DNA of 57,203 nucleotides, taken from assembly GCA_009779975.1 (NCBI GenBank), contig WRAY01000014.1:1-57203 (forward strand). The letters run 5' to 3'. A program made the translations under genes and the position numbers. This document shows positions 42,204-49,629 of the stretch, in pieces; position 1 is the first letter of the stretch; each line of letters opens with the position of its first letter. Under the pieces are notes generated by a model, which saw nothing but the letters and a program-made list of their open reading frames with translations, was not told the origin of the DNA and searched no databases. Source of the stretch: Bacillota bacterium (GTDB lineage: Bacteria > Bacillota > Clostridia > Christensenellales > Pumilibacteraceae).

Positions 42204-42629
42204 TTAAAACGGCAGACTATCATCATCAAGAGGTTTCAACTCATCCGCACTTTTCTTTTGGCTAGTTGCGGCACCCTCTTCTTTCATACTATCAACATCT
42301 CTTCTTGTGCCGTCAGCAGGACTGAGGAATTGAACCTCATCAGCAACAATTTCGGTGAAGTATCTTTTCACTCCGTCTTGTCCGTCAAAAGTTCTGATTT
42401 GAAGTGCCCCCATAACTGCAACTTTTTTGCCTTTTGCCAAAAATCTGGCACAGTTATCGGCTAATTCACGCCATGCGATTATGTTGATAAAATCCGCTTC
42501 TCTCTCACCGGCAGAGTTAGTGTAGCGTCTGTTTACTGCAATAGTAAATTTGCAAACACTAATGCCGCCTTGCGTTGAAGTAAGTTCAGGGTCTCTTGTT
42601 AAGTTTCCGATTAAAAAACATTTATTCAT
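42204..42629 (-). CDS. ssb: Single-stranded DNA-binding protein SSB
   Basis: 141 aa OB-fold protein that coats ssDNA in replication and repair. The start MNKCFLIGNLTRDPEL, the strand CKFTIAVNRRYTNSAGE and WRELADNCARFLAKGKKV are standard. The acidic tip DDDSLPF, which recruits partner proteins, is intact. The linker is short. It lies between rpsF and rpsR, the conserved Firmicute order. AAGGAG precedes the ATG. The 140-bp gap to rpsF contains degenerate TTGGTGG-type repeats (42692-42721). Confidence 0.96.
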   Translation of the reverse strand: MNKCFLIGNLTRDPELTSTQGGISVCKFTIAVNRRYTNSAGEREADFINIIAWRELADNCARFLAKGKKVAVMGALQIRTFDGQDGVKRYFTEIVADEVQFLSPADGTRRDVDSMKEEGAATSQKKSADELKPLDDDSLPF

Positions 42630-42769
42630 AATAATTTCTCCTTAGATTCCGTCAAGTTAATTCTTGGGTCTCAAATACTTTTTTTTAAGTGATTGGTGGC
42701 TGGTGGTCAGTGATTGGTGATTGTTAAAATTAATTTCAACTCTAACTAGCACCAAACACTAAAACACTA

Positions 42770-43051
42770 TTAAATCGCTATCGTCATAAATCTAACGACA
42801 TTTTCATCAATTCTCATTCTTCTTTCCAACTCGCTGGCTATTGCAGCAGTTGCAGAATATGTCATGAGAACATAAAAACCATCTTTTTTATAGTCAATAG
42901 GATATGCAAACTTCTTAGTGCCCCACTTGTTGACACTTTCAACTTCGCCGCCTTCCTTGAGTATAACTTGAGAATATTTTTCACAAAGTTCATCATAAGT
43001 TTTTTGCTCAAGTCCGGTTTTAAGGATATACATCACCTCATATTTGTTCAT
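42770..43051 (-). CDS. rpsF: 30S ribosomal protein S6
   Basis: Small-subunit protein that pairs with S18. The most likely start is the ATG of MNKYEVMYILKTGLEQKTYD at 43051, since S6 proteins begin with this pattern. An upstream in-frame ATG at 43078 would add nine basic residues and has GAAGG ahead, so it remains possible. The C-terminus RRMRIDENVVRFMTIAI is typical. First gene of the operon, with its own promoter at 43113-43141. No S6-S18 leader motif was seen in the short leader. Confidence 0.93.
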   Translation of the reverse strand: MNKYEVMYILKTGLEQKTYDELCEKYSQVILKEGGEVESVNKWGTKKFAYPIDYKKDGFYVLMTYSATAAIASELERRMRIDENVVRFMTIAI

Positions 43052-43112
43052 TCGTCTTTTCTTTGCCTCCGTTTTCATTAAAATGCGCCTTCAATTTGAC
43101 ACAATCTCAAGT

Positions 43113-43141
43113 ATTATAGCAAAAAAAAAAATCTTTTGCAA
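43113..43141 (-). promoter_or_regulatory. rpsF promoter
   Basis: TTGCAA (43136-43141 complement), 17-bp T-rich spacer, TATAAT (43113-43118 complement). It is back to back with the mgtE promoter. Confidence 0.8.
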
Positions 43142-43152
43142 GCGTTTTTCAG

Positions 43153-43181
43153 TTGACAAAAAAAAAAATTATGCATATAAT
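43153..43181 (+). promoter_or_regulatory. mgtE promoter
   Basis: TTGACA (43153-43158), 17-bp A-rich spacer, TATAAT (43176-43181); a consensus sigma-A site starting the riboswitch transcript near 43188. Confidence 0.85.
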
Positions 43182-43189
43182 ATTTTAGG

Positions 43190-43450
43190 TTAGAATTTAA
43201 GTTTTTAAGAATTGTTTAACTTCTAACAAAAAAATCGGTAGGTGAGGCTACTGAAAGGATATGGGTTGCTGCCGCAAAATAGTGGAGACACTATGCGCAG
43301 GTTAGCAGGTTCGGTCGAAAACAAGGCCTAACCTAATGCAACTTCACCGCCTTTCAAAGTTAAAACTTGAACGATGATTAGGCAGATAATGCTCTTATTT
43401 TAGATAAGCGCTTAAAATTCCTTGTCATCGTTTGACGAGGATTTTTTTTA
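43190..43450 (+). ncRNA. M-box (ykoK) magnesium riboswitch with terminator
   Basis: The aptamer core around 43233-43352 contains GTAGGTGAGGCTACT, GCTGCCGCAAAATAGTGG, GACACTATGCGCAGG and TAATGCAACTTCACCGC, in line with the M-box consensus. The expression platform has an intrinsic terminator, CCTTGTCA/TGACGAGG plus eight T (43420-43450). The 43370-43377 segment AACGATGA is exactly complementary to TCATCGTT (43425-43432) in that terminator, so a competing antiterminator is visible. Expected behaviour: high Mg2+ favours termination and low Mg2+ allows mgtE expression. Confidence 0.9.
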
Positions 43451-43477
43451 AATAACAAAAACAAGGAGGCAGAAAAA

Positions 43478-43594
43478 ATGGACGACCCCGGCGGTAGTAG
43501 GCGACAATTCGCCATCAAAATCAAAAGCAATAATTTAAAACATCTGAATAAATTAACTCCGCCATTTAGCGAATGTTCTTTTGCCTTAAATTGA
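43478..43594 (+). CDS. mgtE leader peptide, 38 aa
   Basis: A small ORF with a strong Shine-Dalgarno (AAGGAGG) lies just after the riboswitch terminator. It begins MDDPGGSRRQFAIKIKS, has NNLKHLNKLTPPF in the middle, and ends 46 nt before mgtE. No homology is known to me. The acidic residues plus proline right after Met recall E. coli MgtL (start MEPDPTP), where Asp/Glu-Pro residues destabilise ribosomes at low Mg2+ and raise mgtA expression. The comparison is by analogy only. Two hairpins follow it (43591-43607, 43610-43623) before the mgtE ribosome-binding site. Confidence 0.7.
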   Translation: MDDPGGSRRQFAIKIKSNNLKHLNKLTPPFSECSFALN

Positions 43595-43609
43595 TTGCTC
43601 TAATCAAAA

Positions 43610-43623
43610 GCGTAAACTTACGC
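43610..43623 (+). promoter_or_regulatory. RBS-proximal hairpin of mgtE (copy G)
   Basis: GCGTAAACTTACGC immediately before AAAGGAGG; the same hairpin/Shine-Dalgarno junction as in the leaders at 13223, 28000, 32076, 41234 and 50548. Confidence 0.65.
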
Positions 43624-43640
43624 AAAGGAGGTCAATCATA

Positions 43641-45230
43641 ATGAATGACGAAATGAAAGAATTAGAGGAAAAAGAAAAAGTTCTTGACTCTTTTGATGAT
43701 GAAATTAAAAATGAAGATGATGACGAAGAAGGGGTCATTATCAGCGATGAGTTAGATGTCTTACTTGACTACATTATCTCCCACATTAAAGAAAAAGACA
43801 TCAAAAGTTTAAAATCTGTTGCAAGCGGAATTAAAGATGTCGAATTGCTATATATAATTAATGAATTGTCTCATAAAGAAAAGGCGATATTTTTTCGTGT
43901 TCTTTCAAAAGACCAAGCACTGCATGTTTTTGAGCAACTGGACACAGCACTTCAAAAAGAGTTACTAGATAGTTTTGCCGATTCTCAAACAGTCGAATTC
44001 ATCGAAGACCTTGATGTCGACGACAGAGTTCAACTTCTTGAAGAATTGCCCGCAACTGTTGCAAAAAAATTCATAGCAATGCTCTCGCCGGAAGAGAGGA
44101 AAACAACAAATATGCTTTTGGGCTATGACATTGACACTGCTGGTCGTATCATGACGCCTGAGTTTATCTCACTTCGCCGAAAAATGACAGCGAACGAGGC
44201 ATTGCAAAAAGTTCGCCGTCAGGCAAAAGAAGACAAAGAAACAATATATACACTCTATGTCACGGATGAAACAAAAAAACTGGAAGGTGTTATTTCACTC
44301 AAAAGCCTTCTAATCGCTGAACCCAATGCCCTGATTGAAAACATAATGACAACCTCTGTTGTCAAAGTTTCAACAGGAACCCATCAAGAAGAAGCGGCGG
44401 AAGCGTTGAAAGAGTTTGACCTTCTTGCAATTCCGGTCGTTGACGCAGAAGATAGAATTGTCGGTATCATCACAATCGACGATGCGGTCGACATCCTTGA
44501 GCATGAGGCAACCGAAGATATGTATGCCCAGGCTGGTCTTGCGAACATCACCAGCAAAGAAACAAACCGAAGTGAAGCATTAGTCCGAGGAAATCTTTGG
44601 GCAGTTTGGAAAGTTCGCTTGCCCTTTCTTTTCATCTCGCTTGCGGGAGGTCTTGGGCTAGGCTTCGTGATGGGCTTTTTTGAAGATATTTTAGAATCTA
44701 TTGTTATGGTCGCATTCTTCATTCCGCTAATTATGGATGTCGGAGGATCTGTCGGAAATCAATCAACAACAATTTTTGTTCGCGGCGTTGCTCTCGGTCA
44801 AGTCGACACAAAACGGTTCGCAAAACATTTAGGACGCGAAGTCGGCATGGGTCTTTCAATCGGCGCTGTTGTCGGTGTCCTTGCCGGAACAGTTGCCGCA
44901 ATTTGGGGACATTTTTCGTCTGACATGGCAATACTAGGTCTTGCTGTTGGTCTTGCCCTCATGATAACCTCAACAATCGCCGCCCTCATCGGCTTTTTAG
45001 TTCCCTTCATTTTAGTCAAACTAAAACTAGACCAAGCCGCAGGTGCCGCCCCCATCATTACAGTAATCAAAGATATGACAGGAATACTCATCTATTTCCT
45101 TTTTGTTTTCATCTTCATGAACGCATGGATAAATGTTGACCCCATTATTTGTGAAACTTGTTATACTGTTGTTTGTGAGACTTGTAATATTTGTAAAACT
45201 TGCTATCTTGCTCTTTTATATAATGGATAG
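43641..45230 (+). CDS. mgtE: Magnesium channel/transporter MgtE with Cys-rich tail
   Basis: 529 aa, against about 450-460 usually. The order is an acidic N-terminus, the MgtE N superhelical domain (about 40-160), a pair of CBS domains (about 165-290), a plug helix, and five membrane helices (about 320-500) with the pore-lining MDVGGSVGNQ motif. The protein should end after FVFIFMNAWI. Instead a tail reads IICETCYTVVCETCNICKTCY, six cysteines in three CxxC pairs, encoded by three near-identical 18-bp repeats. Controlled by the M-box upstream. Mg2+ sensing by the N and CBS domains is known for the family. Confidence 0.95.
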   Translation: MNDEMKELEEKEKVLDSFDDEIKNEDDDEEGVIISDELDVLLDYIISHIKEKDIKSLKSVASGIKDVELLYIINELSHKEKAIFFRVLSKDQALHVFEQLDTALQKELLDSFADSQTVEFIEDLDVDDRVQLLEELPATVAKKFIAMLSPEERKTTNMLLGYDIDTAGRIMTPEFISLRRKMTANEALQKVRRQAKEDKETIYTLYVTDETKKLEGVISLKSLLIAEPNALIENIMTTSVVKVSTGTHQEEAAEALKEFDLLAIPVVDAEDRIVGIITIDDAVDILEHEATEDMYAQAGLANITSKETNRSEALVRGNLWAVWKVRLPFLFISLAGGLGLGFVMGFFEDILESIVMVAFFIPLIMDVGGSVGNQSTTIFVRGVALGQVDTKRFAKHLGREVGMGLSIGAVVGVLAGTVAAIWGHFSSDMAILGLAVGLALMITSTIAALIGFLVPFILVKLKLDQAAGAAPIITVIKDMTGILIYFLFVFIFMNAWINVDPIICETCYTVVCETCNICKTCYLALLYNG

Positions 45231-45258
45231 ATTTGAATTCATAACGAATTCTAAACAA

Positions 45259-45289
45259 AAAAGACGAAGTTCAAAAAACTTCGTCTTTT
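45259..45289. terminator. Terminator of mgtE
   Basis: AAAAGACGAAGTT pairs perfectly with AACTTCGTCTTTT around a short loop, 28 nt after the stop codon. Confidence 0.9.
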
Positions 45290-45293
45290 AAAA

Positions 45294-45465
45294 TTGTGCG
45301 GGCGTCTCTACAGGGTTTTGTTGATTCGTTTGATTGAAGCGGTTGAGATGCAATTAAGCAACATTATTCGAACAAACTGGCACACCTAAATGAAGTCAGC
45401 AGAAAAGAAGTAAATCTAGGTGTGCTGTTGAAACAATAAAGAGGCGATTATTAATCGCCCGCACA
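45294..45465. repeat. Larger palindromic repeat element, 172 bp
   Basis: Left end TTGTGCGGGCG and right end CGCCCGCACA are inverted repeats. The right end also holds GGCGATTATTAATCGCC, as at 1655-1677. Inside is a separate inverted repeat CACACCTA/TAGGTGTG (about 45380-45425). It may be a composite insertion. Confidence 0.7.
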
Positions 45466-45485
45466 TAAATATATGCTTGACTTAT

Positions 45486-45707
45486 CTAAACCACAAGTCT
45501 TGTTCCATCTTCGTCAATTATGCCCAACAAATAATCTGCTGACACATCAAAAAATAACGCCATTTTTCTCAATGCCTCATAGGTAGGAAGTTTTTCACCT
45601 CTTTCCCAAAATCCTATTGCAGCATGACTAAAACCAAGAGCACTTCCCAACTCTGTTTGAGTTAAATTTTTCTGTCTTCTAAGGTCTCTTATAATATCTT
45701 TAAACAT
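45486..45707 (-). CDS. XRE-family regulator of the duplicated module (copy 1)
   Basis: 73 aa, a single HTH_3 domain: MFKDIIRDLRRQKNLTQTEL, recognition region GFSHAAIGFWERGEKLP, and the end FFDVSADYLLGIIDEDGTRL. A TATAAT box ends six bases before the ATG and there is no Shine-Dalgarno, so it is predicted leaderless. It is divergent from the 62-aa gene. It has about 60-65% identity to the copy at 52930-53151, with most differences in the DNA-contact helices. Confidence 0.85.
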   Translation of the reverse strand: MFKDIIRDLRRQKNLTQTELGSALGFSHAAIGFWERGEKLPTYEALRKMALFFDVSADYLLGIIDEDGTRLVV

Positions 45708-45729
45708 ATTTATATTATATTTTCTGCAA

Positions 45730-45797
45730 CTTTAGTTTAATTATTTTGCTTCTAAAGTAGCAAAACACTTGACACTCGAATTTTATTTTATTATACT
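45730..45797. promoter_or_regulatory. Divergent promoter/operator region of module copy 1
   Basis: For the 62-aa gene: TTGACA (45769-45774), 17-bp spacer, TATACT (45792-45797), ATG six bases later. The inverted repeat TTTTGCT/AGCAAAA near 45744-45765 with GCTACTTTAG-like half sites lies between the two promoters and is a likely XRE target. Confidence 0.7.
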
Positions 45798-45803
45798 TGT
45801 TTT

Positions 45804-45992
45804 ATGGAAAAAGAAAAAACAATAATTTTTGAATTCACTAAAAAAGAGGTTGGAGTTCTTATTGAAGGACTTGAGGAGCGATATCAATGGGACATAATGA
45901 TAAATAAAATGTTTAAAATTCCTTATGACCAAAATGATGAGGATGTTATGCGTTTTATTATTTTGGCAAAAAAATTAAAAATGAAAATCTAA
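45804..45992 (+). CDS. 62-aa conserved partner protein (copy 1)
   Basis: Starts MEKEKTIIFEFTKKEVGVLI, then EGLEERYQWDIMINKMFKIP, and ends IILAKKLKMKI. Predicted strand-helix-helix fold, highly charged, no membrane helix. The family is not recognised. The gene is leaderless by prediction. It differs from the second copy (52644-52832) at only three adjacent residues, and DNA identity starts at the ATG and ends at the stop, while flanking DNA and the XRE partner are diverged. It may be a toxin, antirepressor or XRE-interacting protein. Confidence 0.75.
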   Translation: MEKEKTIIFEFTKKEVGVLIEGLEERYQWDIMINKMFKIPYDQNDEDVMRFIILAKKLKMKI

Positions 45993-46330
45993 TCATTACT
46001 TTTTATACTAACACAAAACTTTATTTTAACTTCGCCGCCGTTTGCTGAAACTGATATTGGATATTGAATGGTGTTGTTTGCCATCATCGGAGTTTGAGGA
46101 ATGTCATCAACTTCAAATGAATGAGGAACATATTCAACGGTTTCATCCAGTTCATCATGGAATAAAAGGTTTGTCAAATTAATATCACTGTTATTTGTGA
46201 TTACAATTCCATAGCAAATATCCCTCCCTTTCAAATGATACGGACAGGTTTCTTTTGTTATGACAAGGTCAATAACTTCCGTTTCAACCTCGTTGCTAAT
46301 AGATGAAAATGGGCCTAAACAATCTGCCAT
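45989..46330 (-). CDS. Small DUF11-type domain protein with conserved cysteines
   Basis: 113 aa from the ATG of MADCLGPFSSISNEVETEVI, with AAGGA about 12 nt upstream. One DUF11-like beta domain: CYGIVITNNSDINLTNLLFH, DELDETVEYVPHSF, and the closing VKIKFCVSI. No signal peptide. The Cys pattern (DCLG, ETCPYH, DICYG, KFCV) matches the 153-aa protein at 48721. It is the last gene of a minus-strand cluster of five Cys-containing surface-type proteins. It overlaps the 62-aa gene stop by 4 bp, convergently. Confidence 0.7.
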   Translation of the reverse strand: MADCLGPFSSISNEVETEVIDLVITKETCPYHLKGRDICYGIVITNNSDINLTNLLFHDELDETVEYVPHSFEVDDIPQTPMMANNTIQYPISVSANGGEVKIKFCVSIKSND

Positions 46331-46434
46331 TATGAAGATTTTCCTTTCTGTGGGGAACACATCCCTTGTCGTCCCAATATTTGATTTCTATTTTTTTGGG
46401 AGCATCCCCTACTTTATGTTGTCTTTGCAATATT

Positions 46435-47052
46435 CTACGACTCTACTAAAATTAATGTCAAAGTAAACTTAAAATAAGTTCCTGAATTTGGATTTAATCC
46501 TCTTGGCTGAATATATATCCCCGATGCGTCAGCAAAAACAGGGGTAGCGGTTGGGGTGTCTTGACCTCCTGTTGCAAACCAAGCCGTCCCTATTGTCGGA
46601 TCTCCTTGATACAACAATAATTCAGGAAACTCTCCAAGAGAAGTTCTCGCCAAATAATATGTTCCTTGACCCCAAGAACCATGAGATGCATCAAGTGTTC
46701 CTTCTCCCCAGTAGTTATAGGTCGGACCAATACTCAAGACCGCCGTCGTTATACCTTGCATCGCGTTTCCTTGTTCTGTTCTTGAAACTCTGCGAATAGT
46801 TGATATTTCGGTTGCTCTGTCAAGCCTTATTATTTCTTCGTTTATGTGAGTTATTTCATTTTGAATTGTTGTGATGTTGTTTTGAATAGTCGTCACATCA
46901 TTTCTTAATTCAGTCAAACTGTTTTCAATCGCCTCACAATCACAACACTGCTCACACTGATTTTCTTCCAAATCAGTTAATCTTTGCAAAATTTCTTCAC
47001 AATCACAACCTGTCATGTCGCCGCCAAGTCTTGCTATATTTTTAATTTTCAT
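46435..47052 (-). CDS. Cys-rich coiled-coil protein with C-terminal beta domain
   Basis: 205 aa from MKIKNIARLGGDMTGCDCEE, with AGGAG ahead; the longer frame upstream runs through a repeat. Residues 14-50 contain CDC, CEQCCDCE. Residues 50-85 form a coiled coil with repeats of the type TTIQNNITTIQNEITHINEE. A beta-rich domain follows (YNYWGEGTLDASHGSWGQG). No signal peptide. The layout (Cys cluster, trimer-like coil, globular tip) resembles spore-surface or fibre proteins, but there is no collagen repeat. Function unknown. Confidence 0.65.
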   Translation of the reverse strand: MKIKNIARLGGDMTGCDCEEILQRLTDLEENQCEQCCDCEAIENSLTELRNDVTTIQNNITTIQNEITHINEEIIRLDRATEISTIRRVSRTEQGNAMQGITTAVLSIGPTYNYWGEGTLDASHGSWGQGTYYLARTSLGEFPELLLYQGDPTIGTAWFATGGQDTPTATPVFADASGIYIQPRGLNPNSGTYFKFTLTLILVES

Positions 47053-47111
47053 TTTTTTACTCCTGATTAACAACTTACGACTTGTAATTCGCAAATTTAA
47101 GATTAAGACAT

Positions 47112-47185
47112 TCCTCGTCATTGCGAGATTTTGTGAGGTAATTAGATGAGAAAAAGAGAAGGCATTATCTAAAAATCTCGCAATA
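47112..47185. repeat. Inverted repeat with GTCATTGCGAG ends
   Basis: GTCATTGCGAGATTTT and AAAATCTCGCAATAAC face each other across about 40 bp. A second class of MITE-like element, unrelated to the GTAGGGG family, located directly upstream of the coiled-coil gene. Confidence 0.7.
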
Positions 47186-47237
47186 ACAAAAAACAAAATG
47201 CTTATTATTAATTTGTCCGTCGTAAATCCTTTGTAAT

Positions 47238-48710
47238 CTATATCTCGTCCACTTCACAAAACACTGCAACCACCGTTGCTGAATTCTTTAAAATCGTTCC
47301 TGCTCCTATCCCTTCTTTCACTTTTCCGCGAATAATAATTTGTCCTTCTTCATTTGGCTGCATGTCATCAATATTCAGCATTCCTGTCCACTCGTCCCAA
47401 TTTTCACCATCAAGCGTGAATTCCAAATCATCAAAATAATCACTTAAATCATCTGTTAAAACTATTTGCGTTGCAACGAAGTCCGTTGGATTTATTATTG
47501 TTATCGAATAGTAGAGAGTCCCTCCTTGTGTTGCATAAGAACAACTGACATCTTTTGTGATATTCAATTCCAAAATGTCAACTTTATTTAATGCAACATC
47601 GTCAAGAACATAATCATTTCCTGTTTGAGGTCCGCCTTCGCTTATGAAAACAATTGTGACTGAAGTATTATCGCCGGAATTAAATATCGTCCCTATTTGA
47701 ATCCATTCGGGACATTCGGTGTTAACACCGATTTCATCAGTGAAATTGTGTTGATAAATAATATTACCCTGTGAATCCAAAATATTAACGCTAAATTCAG
47801 GGGGAATGTATCCCGATGATTGACGGCACAAATTCAAAATCCAATAACTTGTCAAGTAGTTAGTGTTTTGCAAAACTGTAACTGTCGTTTGACCAATGAC
47901 ATAACCTGCTGTGTAGCCGTTAATCACCATCATCCTACCCATCTCATTTCCCATTGTTTTGTCCGCTACTCTCCACCATGCAGGCGAAGCCGAGGATGGG
48001 TTAAAATTGCTCCACGAATTGTTCATTATGTTTTGAACAGTATAATGTCCGTCGTTCGGAGTTACTGATGTCGGAGGAATTTGAGGTTGAGAATAGAGAA
48101 ATTGAGACTGAATTTCAGGATAAGGTCCTTGATTTGCAGGATATGATCCAGCCCCTGTGTTTGCAACTGTTCCGGCACTAAATGAACCAAATGTGCCGTT
48201 ATCTGCTGCCGCAACCAAATTGATAAGATCAACAATAATATTTGGGTCAAGCACAAGCGGAGTGTATCTGACAGGACCGTTTAGAAAATTAATTCCCGTA
48301 ATATTGCCCGTGACAGTTTCAAGATATGTGTTTCTGACTGTGCAGTCAAGATGCGTGATAGATGAAACAGGCGGCACTGAAACATAAGTGTGATTATTGT
48401 CACTAAGCGGCGGAACAGTTCCTCCGTTTAGCATTACTGCAACTTGATTTACAATCCAATCCACAGTCCCGCTTGCTGAAATCGGCGTCACACCGTCAAA
48501 TGTGAAACCATAACTCTCAACAACTTGATATGAACCGTTTGGAACGCCGGTAAATGAAAATGCTCCTGTTGAATCGGTCAAAACCGCAACCGCATTTCCG
48601 CTGATAGTATCTTGCAAAACAATCGGAACATTGGAAATAGCGGCAGTAGCAGTTGCAACTGCCGCCGTCCTATTTCCATCATAATGCAGTGTTCCTGAAA
48701 CAGTTGACAT
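47238..48710 (-). CDS. Large SdrD/Cna-B plus DUF11 domain protein
   Basis: 490 aa. The N-terminus has a Cna-B/SdrD-like beta domain (VPIVLQDTISGNAVAVLTDS, AFSFTGVPNGSYQVVE). A central region resembles lectin/jelly-roll folds (SYWILNLCRQSSGYIPPEFS). A C-terminal DUF11 domain follows (ELNITKDVSCSYATQGGTLY, DDLSDYFDDLEFTLDG). There is no signal peptide, sortase motif or membrane helix. It sits 10 nt downstream of the 153-aa DUF11 gene, so cotranscription is likely. A mother-cell-made spore surface protein would fit the lack of export signals. That is inference. Confidence 0.7.
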   Translation of the reverse strand: MSTVSGTLHYDGNRTAAVATATAAISNVPIVLQDTISGNAVAVLTDSTGAFSFTGVPNGSYQVVESYGFTFDGVTPISASGTVDWIVNQVAVMLNGGTVPPLSDNNHTYVSVPPVSSITHLDCTVRNTYLETVTGNITGINFLNGPVRYTPLVLDPNIIVDLINLVAAADNGTFGSFSAGTVANTGAGSYPANQGPYPEIQSQFLYSQPQIPPTSVTPNDGHYTVQNIMNNSWSNFNPSSASPAWWRVADKTMGNEMGRMMVINGYTAGYVIGQTTVTVLQNTNYLTSYWILNLCRQSSGYIPPEFSVNILDSQGNIIYQHNFTDEIGVNTECPEWIQIGTIFNSGDNTSVTIVFISEGGPQTGNDYVLDDVALNKVDILELNITKDVSCSYATQGGTLYYSITIINPTDFVATQIVLTDDLSDYFDDLEFTLDGENWDEWTGMLNIDDMQPNEEGQIIIRGKVKEGIGAGTILKNSATVVAVFCEVDEI

Positions 48711-48720
48711 TTTCTATCCT

Positions 48721-49182
48721 CTAGGCTCCTGTCGGAGGCTCCGGCATCCTTTCAACCTTAACGCAAAATTTAATAACAACGAACTGGTTTGCTGAAAGTT
48801 CCAGCGGCTCAAATGTCATAACATTATCGCTGTCAATGTCAGGCTCGACGAAAACAGGGTCGTGCGGAGGCTCCGGGTCGGGGTCGTCAATATCAAAAAT
48901 TGTGTAGTTAAATGTGTTTTCAACATAACTTAAATTTGCCGTCAATTCATCTCTGAATTTTAAGCCCCCCATTTCGTCTGTTCCTTCGATAAAATCAACA
49001 TCACTATCGTTAGTGATTGTCACAGTATAGCAAATATTGCCCCCCAAAAGAGCATATTCACAGTTCGCAACCTTGTCAACAGTCAAATTAATGATGTCTG
49101 TTTCAACGACATCACTTTGAACCGAGACTGCATCTCCGCATAGCGTTAAGTCAATAAACGCTTGATTTTCTTGATTTGGCAT
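48721..49182 (-). CDS. DUF11-type domain protein with conserved cysteines, 153 aa
   Basis: Starts MPNQENQAFIDLTLCGDAVS, followed by VQSDVVETDIINLTVDK. The DUF11 fold then shows CEYALLGGNICYTVTITNDS, LKFRDELTANLSYVENTF and VVIKFCVKV. A Pro/Asp-rich loop (FDIDDPDPEPPHDP) is inserted. No signal peptide. The first 30 residues align with the start of the Cys-rich 73-aa protein (VYLCGKDIAVKSNFVTVRII) and with the protein at 45989, giving a shared N-terminal segment in three cluster members. AAGGAG precedes the ATG. Confidence 0.7.
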   Translation of the reverse strand: MPNQENQAFIDLTLCGDAVSVQSDVVETDIINLTVDKVANCEYALLGGNICYTVTITNDSDVDFIEGTDEMGGLKFRDELTANLSYVENTFNYTIFDIDDPDPEPPHDPVFVEPDIDSDNVMTFEPLELSANQFVVIKFCVKVERMPEPPTGA

Positions 49183-49199
49183 AAATCTTTCTCCTTATA

Positions 49200-49226
49200 T
49201 TGTGCGGGCGGCCGGACTGCTGCCCG
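49200..49226. repeat. Short copy of the GTGCGGGCGG repeat
   Basis: TTGTGCGGGCGGCC followed by a degenerate inverted end CTGCCCG; located between the Cys-rich gene and the 153-aa gene. Confidence 0.65.
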
Positions 49227-49231
49227 AAAAA

Positions 49232-49453
49232 TTAACAACAACACATAATAAAAAAACAACATGCCGCAAACCTTCTAAAATCACATTTTTTACAACAGCA
49301 ATTACAGCAGCAGCAAAAACATCGACAGCAGCAACAGCATTTGCCTTTTTCAATTATGCGGACAGTGACAAAGTTGCTTTTAACAGCAATATCCTTTCCG
49401 CAAAGATAAACTGTGATGCTTGATTGAGTTGTGACCTCTTTTCTTTTGCGCAT
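49232..49453 (-). CDS. Extremely cysteine-rich small protein, 73 aa
   Basis: Starts MRKRKEVTTQSSITVYLCGK, with AGGAGAAC just ahead. The C-terminal half contains GKCCCCCRCFCCCCNCCCKK and a last CCC; 20 of 73 residues are cysteine. The N-terminal half carries the same segment as the DUF11 proteins nearby. No signal peptide. It is the first gene of the cluster reading towards 45989. Clusters of Cys fit disulfide cross-linked coats or metal binding. The unusual codon run is TGT/TGC-rich on the coding strand, so a repeat-driven origin is possible, but the ribosome-binding site and shared N-terminus support a real gene. Confidence 0.65.
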   Translation of the reverse strand: MRKRKEVTTQSSITVYLCGKDIAVKSNFVTVRIIEKGKCCCCCRCFCCCCNCCCKKCDFRRFAACCFFIMCCC

Positions 49454-49484
49454 GTTCTCCTCTCTTTTTCATGATATGTCAAAT

Positions 49485-49520
49485 AAAAAAAGTTGTGTTT
49501 AAAATTGAACACAACTTTTT
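49485..49520 (-). terminator. Terminator downstream of degV
   Basis: AAAAAGTTGTGTT pairs with AACACAACTTTTT, with seven T on the minus strand. Confidence 0.8.
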
Positions 49521-49577
49521 GAAAAATATGTAGGACTCTATTTATTTCTTTATTTTATATTATAATGGATTTATTAT

Positions 49578-49602
49578 GCAGGGATGCCCGCCCCTACATT
49601 AT
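49578..49602. repeat. Partial copy of the GTAGGGG repeat
   Basis: GCAGGGATGCCCGCCCCTACA lies 27 bp beyond the degV stop; one end only. Confidence 0.6.
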
Positions 49603-49629
49603 AGTCACTTAAATAGGATACCATATTCT

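Noticed and set aside
43079-43112. S6-S18 regulatory leader motif upstream of rpsF
   Set aside because: The leader is too short and shows no hairpin with a CCG-type bulge.
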